Part shown: positions 1 through 9,119 of the stretch, in pieces
Layout of the letters: every line of letters begins with the position of its first letter
How positions within the stretch are numbered: position 1 is the first letter of the stretch
Assembly: GCA_965223835.1 (NCBI GenBank)
Contig: CBDCXQ010000001.1
Location: 496,001 to 560,000 of the forward strand
DNA from: CAVYXZ01 sp965223835
GTDB taxonomy: Bacteria; Chloroflexota; Anaerolineae; Aggregatilineales; Phototrophicaceae
Direction of reading: 5' to 3'
Length of the DNA: 64,000 bases
Notes under the pieces: generated by a model
The model's input: the letters and a program-made list of their open reading frames with translations, nothing else
The model's database searches: none
What the model was told of the DNA's origin: nothing
Program-made: the position numbers and the translations under genes

Positions 1-1
1 G

Positions 2-853
2 CGGCAGGCCGATGCGACTTCTGCCCGGCGGGCCTTAGTGCAGTTCGGGCGTGAACTGGGGTTGCAGGTGCGCGAAGCATTAGAAGCGACGTACAGTCTC
101 AAGCGTTTGATGGCCGGAGTGGATTTCCTGGATTATGCTGACTTTATTCATACCGCTGCCGAATTGCTGGCAAGCACGGCGATGGCCTATTCAAACAAGA
201 ATCAGATTCCGTCAATGGGCGCACTGGTGAACACCATGCAAAGCCTGAGCGGCGGGATAATGGACGATGAGAGTCAGGCCATTGCCGATTCGATTGTGGG
301 CATGGGCCGGGCGCTGGTCACGTTGAATGAAGCCTATCGACCGGGGGTGTCGCGCAACCCGGATAAGCACATTGACGGCTTGATTCGGGGCGAGACTGAT
401 CCGCAGAGTGGGTTGGATGTGTTGTGGGTGATCGGCGGCTATTTCGCCAATGGCAAACGTTACCGGATGACATTCCGTCATGCGCAGCATCCGCTTGGTG
501 AGCGTTCAGCCCCCATGCTCAAAGACGAAACGGAGATCAGCTATCAACTTTTGCGCGGCGTGCTCCAGGCCTTCCCGCCCGATAAGAAAGTGACGATTAG
601 CGCCGATGCTGTGCGCGGTGAGGTTGAAAGCCTGTGGGGGGTGGTGGATGAAACGATGCGCAAATCGCTGGTGCGCCGGTTGGCAATTGATTTTCAGCGG
701 CTGGTTCAGTTGATTGATTTTATCGCCCAAAACGGTGATGCCCGGGTGATGCAGTCTTCCGGCGCGGGACGCCGGCTGGATACTGGCAGACACCAACCCA
801 AAAGCACACTGGAATTTTTCCGCTACATTCACGGCTATTTTAAAGTCAATTAA
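2..853 (+). CDS. hypothetical protein, 5' end outside window
   Basis: The reading frame is open from base 2 with no stop before the TAA at 851-853, so the true start lies upstream; the GTG at 38 is only the first start-like codon inside the window. About 283 residues are visible. The protein is soluble, with no signal peptide or membrane segment in the visible part. It has alternating helical stretches and a basic patch followed by an aromatic C-terminus. I recognise no family. The next gene on the same strand begins 128 bases downstream with its own ribosome binding site, so they may or may not be co-transcribed. Confidence 0.7.
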   Translation, partial: RQADATSARRALVQFGRELGLQVREALEATYSLKRLMAGVDFLDYADFIHTAAELLASTAMAYSNKNQIPSMGALVNTMQSLSGGIMDDESQAIADSIVGMGRALVTLNEAYRPGVSRNPDKHIDGLIRGETDPQSGLDVLWVIGGYFANGKRYRMTFRHAQHPLGERSAPMLKDETEISYQLLRGVLQAFPPDKKVTISADAVRGEVESLWGVVDETMRKSLVRRLAIDFQRLVQLIDFIAQNGDARVMQSSGAGRRLDTGRHQPKSTLEFFRYIHGYFKVN

Positions 854-981
854 GCTGCTGCGGGCCTCTTCACCCTTCGCACCCAGACACGCTTCCAAGT
901 TGTAAAATACTAACCATTGATTCGCCAATTATTGTGGTCAACCTACAATAGGATTGACGGAAACTTGTTGGAGGATCAATT

Positions 982-1995
982 ATGAATTTAGATTCACTGC
1001 AACTGAGCGCAGGGTTTAGCTTGATGATGCGGACGCTCCCGTTGCTACTTATCCGGTTAGGGGCCGTGTTAGCATTCTGGGTCGTTGCGCTGATCTATCT
1101 GGCAATCGCTGGAGGTGTGGCCTTTCTGGTTGGACAAGCCGTCGAGTTTCTGGGACTGATTATTTTTATCGTGGCGTTGGTTGGGACGGTGCCACTGTAC
1201 CGGCTCGCCTATCGCTATGTGTTTTTCATGATTAAGGCCGCCCATATCGCCGTCGTCAGCGAATTACTGATTAACGATCAACTACCGGCTGGTGAAAATC
1301 AACTAACCTGGGGTAAAAACCGGGTTCAGGAACGCTTTGGCGAGATTAATGTCATGTTTGTGGTGGATGAACTGGTCGAAGGTGTGATTAAGGCATTTAC
1401 GCGCACGGTCTACAATTTCACGGCCTGGTTGCCGGGCGATACGCTCGATACGTTGGTCCGGTTGGTCAATCGCGTGATTCAATATGCCATGACTTATATT
1501 GATGAGGCGGTACTGGCGCGGAGTTTTTGGGTAAAAGATGTCAACGTGTGGGAAAATGCCCGCGATGGTGTGGCGTTGTATGCCATGATCTGGAAGCCGT
1601 TGTTGACGAATGCGATTGCATTGATGGTCATTAGCTATCTGCCATCGGTGGTTGGTTTTATTGTGTTGGCCGCTCCAATCGGTTTGATCGTTTCATTCAT
1701 ATCACCGCCGCTGGCTGGCTGGGCAATTATCTTTACGTTTCTACTGGCCTATTTGCTCAAGGTCGCGCTGGGTGATGCCTTTGCCATGACGGTGATGGTC
1801 GCTGCCTATCATCGCGAAACGGCCAATCTGGAACCGAGCGCCGAAATTACCAACCGGTTAGATGGCCTGAGTGACCAATTTCAAGAATTGACCAAACGCG
1901 CCCAGGAAGAGGCCAATAAATTCACCCAACGCCAGGATCAACCGGCGACGGATGATAACCCGCCCTATGTCGAACCATCAGATGCGAAGGGTTAA
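982..1995 (+). CDS. multi-pass membrane protein of unknown function
   Basis: This is a 337-residue integral membrane protein. Hydrophobic segments lie at roughly residues 15-70 (two to three helices) and 205-280 (about three helices). Between them is a long amphipathic or soluble part, and the last 55 residues are charged and probably cytoplasmic. The start is well supported: GGAGGATC sits 6-8 bases before the ATG. The stop overlaps the stop of the convergent secreted-protein gene: the four bases TTAA at 1992-1995 serve both. No transporter or enzyme signature is recognised. Confidence 0.8.
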   Translation: MNLDSLQLSAGFSLMMRTLPLLLIRLGAVLAFWVVALIYLAIAGGVAFLVGQAVEFLGLIIFIVALVGTVPLYRLAYRYVFFMIKAAHIAVVSELLINDQLPAGENQLTWGKNRVQERFGEINVMFVVDELVEGVIKAFTRTVYNFTAWLPGDTLDTLVRLVNRVIQYAMTYIDEAVLARSFWVKDVNVWENARDGVALYAMIWKPLLTNAIALMVISYLPSVVGFIVLAAPIGLIVSFISPPLAGWAIIFTFLLAYLLKVALGDAFAMTVMVAAYHRETANLEPSAEITNRLDGLSDQFQELTKRAQEEANKFTQRQDQPATDDNPPYVEPSDAKG

Positions 1996-4220
1996 ACGCC
2001 AGCACTAAACGTGAGATCAAACTGGGCAGGCAGAGTCGTATCAACATTGAGGCCAGAGATCGCAAAAATCGCCAGTTCGTTCGGGCCGATCTTGAATTGC
2101 CACTCGCCGCTGGTTACGGGATTATCCGGGCCAATTAAGCGCCGGACGCGGGGTGGTTGGTTCTGGGTGCCCGACGAGATGTACTGGACCAGGAATGGCT
2201 GCTCGACTTGATTATTGACTTGCTGCCAGCCATGCAGGTCCCAATCGTTGGCGGTTTCGGCATCGTCCATATAATCGATTTCAGCGATGGCGATGTTGTC
2301 AAGGGCGATACCTGAATCAACCTGGTTGGGCTGGCTGATGTATTCGAAGCGGACCAGGACGGAATCCCCGGTGTAAGCCGAAAGATCAAAGGTCTGTGGC
2401 ACCCAGATCGGGTCTGGTTGGAAGACGCGCGACGGATGTTCGCCCAAAACAATCGGAATCGTTAAACGCTCCCCGCCGCGCTCGACATAAAGGTTGAGTG
2501 TATCGCCCGCCTCATAGTTGGCGAGCATGCTGACGATATTGGGTGGCCCGTCCCAGAGACGTTCATCGCGACCAATCATGCGATCACCGGCCTGTAAATT
2601 GCTGGTGATGGCCGGACCGCCGGGGGTGACTTCGCTGACCGTAACACCATCATTGTCAATCAAAATACCGAGAAATGGGAAGGGGCGCGGGCCTTCGGGA
2701 TTGCTGAAACCGGTATAGGCCGGGCCATAGGCTAATCCATTTGGATTGGTGGTCGTACTTAGATCGCTTTCCAGCAGGTCCCAGGTCACACCCTCATCGG
2801 TAGAAACTTCGACATAAGCATAATTGCGGGCTGGAGACAGCGTGTACCAGGTGTCAAACGTTAGCGTGGCGTTCTCAACAGCGCTCAAATCGAAGGACCG
2901 GGTTAACATGCGATTCTGGTTTTGCCCGGAACCGGACCAGTAGAAGTGGTTATCATCGTCGCTGGTTGCCGGTAGATTCAGGCGTTTGGTGGTGGACTGA
3001 CCATCAAAGTTGAAGGTGAAGTTGGCTGCTTCCTCGCGGAAGAGATAATAATAGCGCGTGCCAAATTGATTGACGACCTGTTCACTCAAGGTCGTGTTGA
3101 GGCGGCTGTCGATGGGTGTGCCGACGGGGATGGTGTCTTCCGGCAGGGTGGCCCGCTGGTGCAGAAAGCGCACGTCGCCGAACGGCGAACTGAAAATAGT
3201 TGAGGTTGCATTCGTCACGACAAAATCGGCAAACAGGTCAACCGCTGTCAGTGGCTTGCCGGTCAGGGGGTCAATGATTTCAGCTTCGGCCAGTGTGGCA
3301 TCCAACGGGGCCAGGCCGACTCCCGATTGGGTGAATAGATTTTGCACCAACGCGAAGCCAAAGCGTTGCAGCAAGTAATCCATAAATAGCTGCTGTCCTC
3401 CATAGACCGGAGTGCCCCCGCTGCTGACCGGCTGGTTGAGGGACGTGTTGGGATTCTGAAGGAAGCTGGTGGTGGCATTTTGCCACAGGTCCGGCACTTC
3501 CAGGATGCGTCCCAGCAGCCCGCCCGCAGCCTCGCGCAGCCATTGATCTTGATCTGGTGTGTGGGTTTGGGCGATGAATTCATATAATCCTTGAGTCAGC
3601 AGGGCGAGATAGGCCCCATTATCGAGCGGGGTTTCCGGTAGCACCGAGGTGTTCACAGTGATGATTTCGTGTTGGTTGCTGTAGCCACCAGGCACAAGCT
3701 GTGCCGGGAGACCATCGTTGAAGTTATAAATGACGGCGGCAGTTCCCAGATCCTGCGCGTACAAGATAAACAGGTGCTGGTCATTATCCACATCGGGTAG
3801 TTCAAACAGGTTGGTTGGGTCCTGGTTCGTTGGTCCGAATTCTGGAATAACCGTTAAGTCACCATAATTGCTGCGCAGGCGCAGAATGCGGAAGGTGTTT
3901 TCGAGTTGCTGGGCAACCCCGGCCATGTTCTCCTCGTTGAAAAACAGGCCATCTTCCGCCCATAAATACAGGTTTGGCGAGGCAGCCATGAGCGTTGCCG
4001 TCACCTGCGTTGGTGTATCTTCCCCGGCTTTGCGTACCCAGAACGCATTGGTGTCGCCCGGTTCATAGCGTGGTGTGAGCGGTGGGATAGCATAATCACC
4101 CTCAAATTTGAGCAGGCGCTGGGCCAGGGACCAGGGATCGCGGACCGTATCTAGCTCCTGGGCGCTGGTGGGGATGCTCAACAGCAAGAGGGAGATGATA
4201 AGCAGGCGTTTGATGACCAT
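1992..4220 (-). CDS. secreted M6 (immune inhibitor A)-like protein with internal PDZ, zinc motif lost
   Basis: A 742-residue exported protein. The start is placed at the ATG at 4220, where a signal peptide begins (MVIKRLLIISLLLLS, cleavage near SAQE) with AAGGAA about 10 bases upstream; longer in-frame starts would bury the signal peptide. The N-terminal 260 residues follow the layout of secreted immune-inhibitor-A-like peptidases, but where those carry HEFQH this protein reads TQGLY at about residues 206-210, so both zinc histidines and the catalytic Glu are gone. Residues about 410-660 form a MAM/immune-inhibitor-type beta sandwich interrupted by a PDZ-like insert (about 510-585). Inference: a binding or structural protein rather than a protease. 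It is transcribed divergently from the Ser/Thr kinase gene. Confidence 0.75.
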   Translation of the reverse strand: MVIKRLLIISLLLLSIPTSAQELDTVRDPWSLAQRLLKFEGDYAIPPLTPRYEPGDTNAFWVRKAGEDTPTQVTATLMAASPNLYLWAEDGLFFNEENMAGVAQQLENTFRILRLRSNYGDLTVIPEFGPTNQDPTNLFELPDVDNDQHLFILYAQDLGTAAVIYNFNDGLPAQLVPGGYSNQHEIITVNTSVLPETPLDNGAYLALLTQGLYEFIAQTHTPDQDQWLREAAGGLLGRILEVPDLWQNATTSFLQNPNTSLNQPVSSGGTPVYGGQQLFMDYLLQRFGFALVQNLFTQSGVGLAPLDATLAEAEIIDPLTGKPLTAVDLFADFVVTNATSTIFSSPFGDVRFLHQRATLPEDTIPVGTPIDSRLNTTLSEQVVNQFGTRYYYLFREEAANFTFNFDGQSTTKRLNLPATSDDDNHFYWSGSGQNQNRMLTRSFDLSAVENATLTFDTWYTLSPARNYAYVEVSTDEGVTWDLLESDLSTTTNPNGLAYGPAYTGFSNPEGPRPFPFLGILIDNDGVTVSEVTPGGPAITSNLQAGDRMIGRDERLWDGPPNIVSMLANYEAGDTLNLYVERGGERLTIPIVLGEHPSRVFQPDPIWVPQTFDLSAYTGDSVLVRFEYISQPNQVDSGIALDNIAIAEIDYMDDAETANDWDLHGWQQVNNQVEQPFLVQYISSGTQNQPPRVRRLIGPDNPVTSGEWQFKIGPNELAIFAISGLNVDTTLPAQFDLTFSAGV

Positions 4221-4532
4221 CTTCGGGTTCCTTGTGACTGAATTATTGCTGAGAACCGGGCGGTTTGATCGTCTCGATGGATGCATACCGGTACACCAAT
4301 TTGGTTCGCTCACAAAGCCAGTACCGATTGACCATCTCGCAGTGTGGCGTCGCATTGTAAGGTGATTGCAAATTCTCAGCGTCATGATTGGTTTATATTA
4401 TCGCACAGTGTAAACCAATGGTGTGTAGAAAGCCGTCTTTTCTCACTGAGGTTTAAAATTGGCGACGATTGTAAGGGCATCTTTTGCCCGTATAATGAAA
4501 TTGGCATACAGCAAATACAAGGCTGAACAACG
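4221..4532. promoter_or_regulatory. divergent intergenic region with operator-like palindrome and kinase promoter
   Basis: This 312-base gap separates the secreted M6-like gene (minus) from the kinase gene (plus). It holds a perfect 9-base inverted repeat, ATTGGTTTA (4387-4395) and TAAACCAAT (4411-4419), separated by 15 bases. Further right is a sigma70-like promoter reading toward the kinase: TTGTAA (4469-4474), 16-base spacer, TATAAT (4491-4496). That spacer is itself largely an inverted repeat (GGGCA/TGCCC, 4475-4489). The larger palindrome could be an operator for one or both genes; this is inference. Confidence 0.55.
4469..4496 (+). promoter_or_regulatory. sigma70-like promoter of the Ser/Thr kinase gene
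   Basis: The -35 box is TTGTAA at 4469-4474 and the -10 box is TATAAT at 4491-4496 with a 16-base spacer. They lie 37 bases upstream of the kinase ATG at 4533. The spacer carries GGGCA-N5-TGCCC, which could bind a repressor or form a hairpin. Confidence 0.6.
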
Positions 4533-6932
4533 ATGGATGTCGGCGTAGAGATCAATCAATACGTAGTGGTGGAGCATATCGGGCGTGGCGGCATGGCCGA
4601 TGTGTGGTCTGCCCGCGACAAACGCTTGAACCGCACGGTGGCGATTAAAACGGTGGCGCGTGATCTGGCGACGGATGACGACCCGGTTGAATTGTTCGAA
4701 CGTGAAGCCCGCACCATTGCCACGCTGGAACATCCGCATATTCTCCCGATTTATGATTTTGGTAGTTTTGAGGGCCAACTGTATATCGTCATGCGCTATG
4801 TGACCGGCGGCTCACTGGAAAGCTTGGTGGCCGATGGTCCGCTCTCGATGCCCGAAGCCTTACGCATTGGACGAGCAGTCGGGGGCGCGTTGGACTATGC
4901 GCACACCAATAATGTCATTCACCTGGACATCAAACCGTCGAACATCCTGCTGGATAGCAACCAATCGCCTTATCTGGCGGATTTTGGCCTGGCAACGGTC
5001 ACGGACCCCGAAGGCCGCGCGGTCAACCCCGGTTATGGCACGCTGTTGTATATGGCCCCGGAGCAACTTACGGCGGCTGAACTCGACCACCGGGCCGATA
5101 TTTACAGCTTCACGATTCTGATGTTTCATCTGGTAACCGGCGAGTTGCCGTTTGATGCCACGACGTCGCTGGCGCTCAAGCAGTTGCAATTTCAAGAAGA
5201 TTTACCGGATCTGGACAAGGTGCGCGAAGGCCTGCCGCTGGCATTGACTCCGGTGCTCCGTCGCGGCACCTCGTTGAATCCAGCGATGCGCCCCAGCAGT
5301 GTCGGTCAGTTAATGAATGAACTCGAACAGGTCTTAAATCCGCAGCCGGTGACGGTGGGTGTGCCGGACGAAATGCTGATTTTTGACCCCGATGATAATA
5401 CGACGACGCTTAATGGTGAAACGGCTGATCTGCACGACCTGATGGCGGCGTTCTCACCTGCCGATATGGCGAAGCAGGAAGCAGTCGATCTGTACCAGCG
5501 GGCGCGGCGGGCGTGGGCCCATGGACAGGGGCGCTTTCTGCTGGGCATTACGCATTTTATGCTCATCAGCGATTATTACACGAAAGCGGCTGAAAACGAT
5601 CTCGAACTGGATTATGGCGGACGCCAGATGCTGCTGCGGGGGGCGCTGGAATATGACCATGAGGTCGATTATTGGTGGAGCACCCTGGATGACGAAAATC
5701 GTCGCTGGGTCGCGCTCCATGCCGTGCGCAGCGATAACGCGCCCGCGCGGGTGCGAGCACTCTATCGGCTGGAAACCCTGCCTGACAGCGATCCACCGCG
5801 TATTCCCGGCGTGATCGCGCAGGGGTTGCAGGTCGAACAAGATGAAGCTGCCAAGCGAGCGGCGGTGCATGTACTGGCGACGCGTGCCCAACTCTGGAAA
5901 TATAATCCCCATCGCTCAGGCGAAATGGATGGCTCGATGCTGACGACGCGCCGTCGCTTGAACATCCAGTTGAGTGCGCCGTCAATCTGGCGTAATGTCG
6001 TCTACGCTGAAGAAATTGATGAACTGCTGGCGACAGTGGCGTTGGACTGGGAATATCCCGCTGTTGCAGAACAGGCGGCCCGTACCATTGGCCGCATCCG
6101 GTCGTTACACGCTGCCAATTTCGTCGCGGAAAAACAGCGACAGCGGCAGGCCGGTGCGTTGCGCACGCTGGCCCTTATCCGGGATGAAGTGCCCTATTTG
6201 CCGGCGGCAGTGAGTCCCCAGGCGCGTTTTTACGCCTGGCTGAGCAACACTGCGCGGCGACTGACCGTTGACCCAATGGGGATGGTCTGGCGCTTTGTCT
6301 TCGGCTTTTTGGGCGGGTTTATCGCGATGAGTCTGTATGCCTGGGTGAATCTCTCCGGCGGTTTTGTCTTGATTAACGAGGTGACAGGCCGGGCCATTTC
6401 GACCGGTATCACATTCGGTGTATTTATCGGGTTTGTCGTGATGCTGGCCGGTGAATTCCCGCTGCGGTTACAAGGCTTTTGGCCCTGGTGGGCGCGGTTG
6501 CTGGCAAGTGTATTGCTGGGCACGGTGGCCGGTGCTTTGACCTGGACCGTTTATACCTGGTTGCTGCTCTACAACGTCATCACGCAGCAGGATATACCAA
6601 CCCTCATTATTGGCGGGTTCGGCACCGCGCTCGGTTTTGCGCTGGCCGGGACCTTTAAACTGCATGCCGGGCTATCGGCCCTGCTCAGCACCGCGATCTT
6701 ATTCGGATTTATCGCCTTTTCGTTCTATCGCTTGACCCCGCCGTTTCTTTATTTCACCAGCGCGGCAGATGTGCTGCCCCAGGGCCTGATGGTAACGCTG
6801 GCGATTGTGCTGGGTGGCTTTACACCCATGCTCGGCAGCAATGTGTGGCAGATGGTTAAAGCGGTTGCTAACTTACGACCCGATACGGATCAAGGTAGTA
6901 AGCGCGATACGCAACCGGTCCCGCGAAGCTGA
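4533..6932 (+). CDS. Ser/Thr protein kinase with C-terminal membrane domain
   Basis: A 799-residue PknB-type kinase. The glycine loop (GRGGMADV) is at residues 17-24, the ATP lysine is K39 in VAIK, the catalytic loop HLDIKPSN starts at H130 with D132 as base, the DFG motif starts at D150, and YMAPEQ closes the activation segment. The catalytic loop has Leu in place of the usual Arg before Asp, so it is a non-RD kinase and may not need activation-loop phosphorylation. Residues about 300-570 form a helical region resembling HEAT-like scaffolds. Residues about 585-790 hold five or six membrane helices. Membrane segments at the C-terminus after a long linker are unusual for PknB, which normally has one helix and an extracellular sensor. 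The 3' end overlaps the convergent Nudix gene by 65 bases. Confidence 0.92.
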   Translation: MDVGVEINQYVVVEHIGRGGMADVWSARDKRLNRTVAIKTVARDLATDDDPVELFEREARTIATLEHPHILPIYDFGSFEGQLYIVMRYVTGGSLESLVADGPLSMPEALRIGRAVGGALDYAHTNNVIHLDIKPSNILLDSNQSPYLADFGLATVTDPEGRAVNPGYGTLLYMAPEQLTAAELDHRADIYSFTILMFHLVTGELPFDATTSLALKQLQFQEDLPDLDKVREGLPLALTPVLRRGTSLNPAMRPSSVGQLMNELEQVLNPQPVTVGVPDEMLIFDPDDNTTTLNGETADLHDLMAAFSPADMAKQEAVDLYQRARRAWAHGQGRFLLGITHFMLISDYYTKAAENDLELDYGGRQMLLRGALEYDHEVDYWWSTLDDENRRWVALHAVRSDNAPARVRALYRLETLPDSDPPRIPGVIAQGLQVEQDEAAKRAAVHVLATRAQLWKYNPHRSGEMDGSMLTTRRRLNIQLSAPSIWRNVVYAEEIDELLATVALDWEYPAVAEQAARTIGRIRSLHAANFVAEKQRQRQAGALRTLALIRDEVPYLPAAVSPQARFYAWLSNTARRLTVDPMGMVWRFVFGFLGGFIAMSLYAWVNLSGGFVLINEVTGRAISTGITFGVFIGFVVMLAGEFPLRLQGFWPWWARLLASVLLGTVAGALTWTVYTWLLLYNVITQQDIPTLIIGGFGTALGFALAGTFKLHAGLSALLSTAILFGFIAFSFYRLTPPFLYFTSAADVLPQGLMVTLAIVLGGFTPMLGSNVWQMVKAVANLRPDTDQGSKRDTQPVPRS

Positions 6933-7263
6933 ACAGATCAACTACTCGATCATAGATTGCTGGATGGGTAATCATTGCCAGGACCTGATTGCGTGGCACC
7001 CAGCTAACTTCGGGCGTTTCGTCGCTGGGAGTCGGCTCCCCGCTGATGTAATCGCCAAAAAACGAGAAGATGACCAGTCCCCGCGTTAAATTGGAGTGGA
7101 CGACGCCTAGCTGATTGATGCTGATGGTGATTCCCGCTTCTTCCTGGGTCTCGCGGATGGCCGCTTCGGGTAGGCTCTCGCCGACTTCAACCTGGCCGCC
7201 AGGAGGTTCCCAACCCCGTTTATGGGTTTTGACGAGCAGGATATCGTCGTTGGCATTGGTCAC
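6868..7263 (-). CDS. Nudix hydrolase
   Basis: The complete Nudix box GX5EX7REXXEEXG is visible as G-QVEVG-E followed by REtqEEaG. Nudix enzymes hydrolyse nucleoside diphosphates linked to another moiety; the substrate cannot be told here. The only usual start codon in frame is the GTG at 7263, giving 131 residues, but the reading frame upstream encodes a plausible first Nudix beta strand (HIIAACALV) that this start would omit. In that upstream part only ATT/ATC/ATA codons could start, just after the stop of the preceding gene. It is the last gene of a minus-strand run and overlaps the end of the kinase gene by 65 bases. Confidence 0.88.
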   Translation of the reverse strand: MTNANDDILLVKTHKRGWEPPGGQVEVGESLPEAAIRETQEEAGITISINQLGVVHSNLTRGLVIFSFFGDYISGEPTPSDETPEVSWVPRNQVLAMITHPAIYDRVVDLFSFAGPVAYRAYYLDPYRVVS

Positions 7264-7310
7264 AAGCGCACAGGCGGCGATGATATGGCGGGGTGGTGTG
7301 TGAATGATGA

Positions 7311-7781
7311 TTATCCCCGTGCGTAGAGGCGTCCGCCAAACTCAGCGACCAGCCGGTTATCGAGGTCATCGGCATAGGCTGTGACCCGTGAGATCGTGCT
7401 TTCAACTTCCACGACGTCCAACCCATCCAGCGGACGTTCGGTGAAGATGTATACTGTATCCTGGAAAACCCCCAGCGCGGCATTGGTCATTTGCAGGTTT
7501 GTTTCCAGCATGCGCCGGTACAGCGGCAGCAACCCATTTTGGGGCAAATGCATGATAGGGGACAACACCTGAAAATAGGTGCCATCAGCATTGTCATGAA
7601 TGTAAACCTCGATTACGGCAGAACCATGACGAAAATTCCAGCCGTAGCCCGTATCGACATTGAGCCGGTGCTGGTCGGGTTGGATGCCGATGGCTGTGCC
7701 GAGTACCTGATGGACCATCGCGGCAAACCGGGCCAGCGATTGACTGTTGTCGGGTTGGTTACGCGGTGCGCGTCCTAACAT
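7311..7781 (-). CDS. YbjN/CesT-like (type III chaperone fold) protein
   Basis: A 156-residue soluble protein with the alpha-beta pattern of the YbjN / Tir-chaperone (CesT) superfamily: an N-terminal helix, strands around residues 40-75 (one containing IEVYI), then a helix with LLPLYRRMLETN typical of these domains, and a final strand-helix pair. Such proteins usually act as small chaperones or regulators; the partner is unknown. It lies 7 bases after the degenerate trypsin-like gene on the same strand and directly before the Nudix gene, so all three are probably one transcript. Family assignment is by pattern recognition. Confidence 0.65.
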   Translation of the reverse strand: MLGRAPRNQPDNSQSLARFAAMVHQVLGTAIGIQPDQHRLNVDTGYGWNFRHGSAVIEVYIHDNADGTYFQVLSPIMHLPQNGLLPLYRRMLETNLQMTNAALGVFQDTVYIFTERPLDGLDVVEVESTISRVTAYADDLDNRLVAEFGGRLYARG

Positions 7782-7788
7782 AAGCAGC

Positions 7789-9060
7789 TTACCTTATCAC
7801 TCCCGGCGGCTGGTCAGGTTCACCCGCCTGACCGCACCGCAAACAAAAACCTTTATGATAGCCAACGGTCGCCCGACAGTTGATGCACGGTCGGGCCGTA
7901 CTATCGCCATAAATAGCAGCCATGCGCTGGTGATGTACGCGGGTCTGGCCCGCGGCGTGGGGCATCACCGTGCCACAGACTTCACAGTAGAAGCCGCCCA
8001 CCGTCCCGGCGGCACTGGCATAACCGCAACTGGCACAATACACGCGCTCAGCGACCTGCTGTAATTCATAATTATAGCGGTCCAAACAGCGTTTGATGGC
8101 CGAATAATTGACGCCATAAACATAGGCCGATGAACTGCTGACGTTGCGTGTAATCATGCCCACCACTTCCTGACGCTGATGATTGAACACCGGTCCACCG
8201 CCGGCATCGGGCAACTGGACAATATCAGTTGGGAACAGATGCTCGGCCAGGATGCGGCCCGTTTCGCGTCTTCGCCCGTCCACCCGTCGCGATTGATAGG
8301 GCATGACGAACACCGCCGCATTTTCCGGTATGGTGTCGAACATGGTGTTTGGCAGCAATTCCTGCACGCCATGACCACTATAGAGCAGCGCTACATCTAT
8401 TGCCGGGAACGACCGCACAACCCGCGCTTCCATCTGGTTGCCCGGTTCCAGTTCAATGGTCACTTTTTCATTAGCGCCCACGACATAGCGGGTGGTGACG
8501 ATAATGCCGCTGGTGGTCAGGAAAAAGCCAGAACCGTTGCCGTTGGGTCCCCCCTGAATGCCGACAATATGATGATCGGAGCGTGGACGATGCTGGGGAC
8601 GTAGCGTTCCGGTTGGACTGCGCTGCATTTCCGGCCCATTCGCTTCAATCGGCGGTGGTTCCTGGATGAACGGGGTTGACTGGGGCGGTGGCGGCGGGTT
8701 GCTGGGCACATAGATGGGTGCGGGCGGCGGCGCTGGGACCAGCGGATTTTGCGGTGCTTCGGGCAGGGTCGGCGGCGGTGCTGGCTGTTGTTCGGGTTGC
8801 GGGTGCGGTGGCCGGAGTAGTTCCTGCAATTTGTCCTGCGCGAAGTCATTTTCCGGGTCGGCTTCCAGCGCGGCTTCAAAATATTCACGTTTTTGCGCCC
8901 GATCTGCCTCGGCTTCTGCCAGCCAGGTCCAGGCAATCGCCCGGCGCTTATTATCGAGCTGGTTATCGCGCAGGGCATACATCAGCCAGCGGCGGCCCTC
9001 GGCGATGTTGCCAGCCTCCATTTCCTTAAGGCCCAGATTGAAATACTGGTTCTTTTTCAT
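7789..9060 (-). CDS. TPR / inactive trypsin-like / zinc-ribbon protein
   Basis: A 423-residue protein. Residues 5-80 are TPR-like helices, residues 85-140 a proline-rich linker, residues 163-325 an HtrA/S1C-type trypsin fold, and the C-terminus holds two zinc ribbons (C342, C345, C359, C362, then another CxxC pair couple). The trypsin fold has lost its catalytic triad: the HVV His position is Tyr192 (RYVV), Asp222 is kept (IDVALL), and the GNSGGP serine is Gly287 (DAGGGP). It therefore cannot be a classical serine protease; a peptide-binding or scaffold role is inferred. No signal peptide is seen, so it is probably cytoplasmic. It follows the DUF3048 gene by 59 bases. Confidence 0.8.
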   Translation of the reverse strand: MKKNQYFNLGLKEMEAGNIAEGRRWLMYALRDNQLDNKRRAIAWTWLAEAEADRAQKREYFEAALEADPENDFAQDKLQELLRPPHPQPEQQPAPPPTLPEAPQNPLVPAPPPAPIYVPSNPPPPPQSTPFIQEPPPIEANGPEMQRSPTGTLRPQHRPRSDHHIVGIQGGPNGNGSGFFLTTSGIIVTTRYVVGANEKVTIELEPGNQMEARVVRSFPAIDVALLYSGHGVQELLPNTMFDTIPENAAVFVMPYQSRRVDGRRRETGRILAEHLFPTDIVQLPDAGGGPVFNHQRQEVVGMITRNVSSSSAYVYGVNYSAIKRCLDRYNYELQQVAERVYCASCGYASAAGTVGGFYCEVCGTVMPHAAGQTRVHHQRMAAIYGDSTARPCINCRATVGYHKGFCLRCGQAGEPDQPPGVIR

Positions 9061-9119
9061 GGTGATCCCAACCGATCAATTCTAATATGAGTATAGACGA
9101 TTTCGGTTTTTTTGCCCGC

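Noticed and set aside
4344..4526. Small plus-strand ORF in the divergent promoter region
   Set aside because: It overlaps the palindrome and the kinase promoter, has no ribosome binding site and shows no protein-like features.
5306..5912. Long minus-strand ORFs inside the kinase gene
   Set aside because: They are antisense reading frames of a clear PknB-type gene with no family similarity or start signals.
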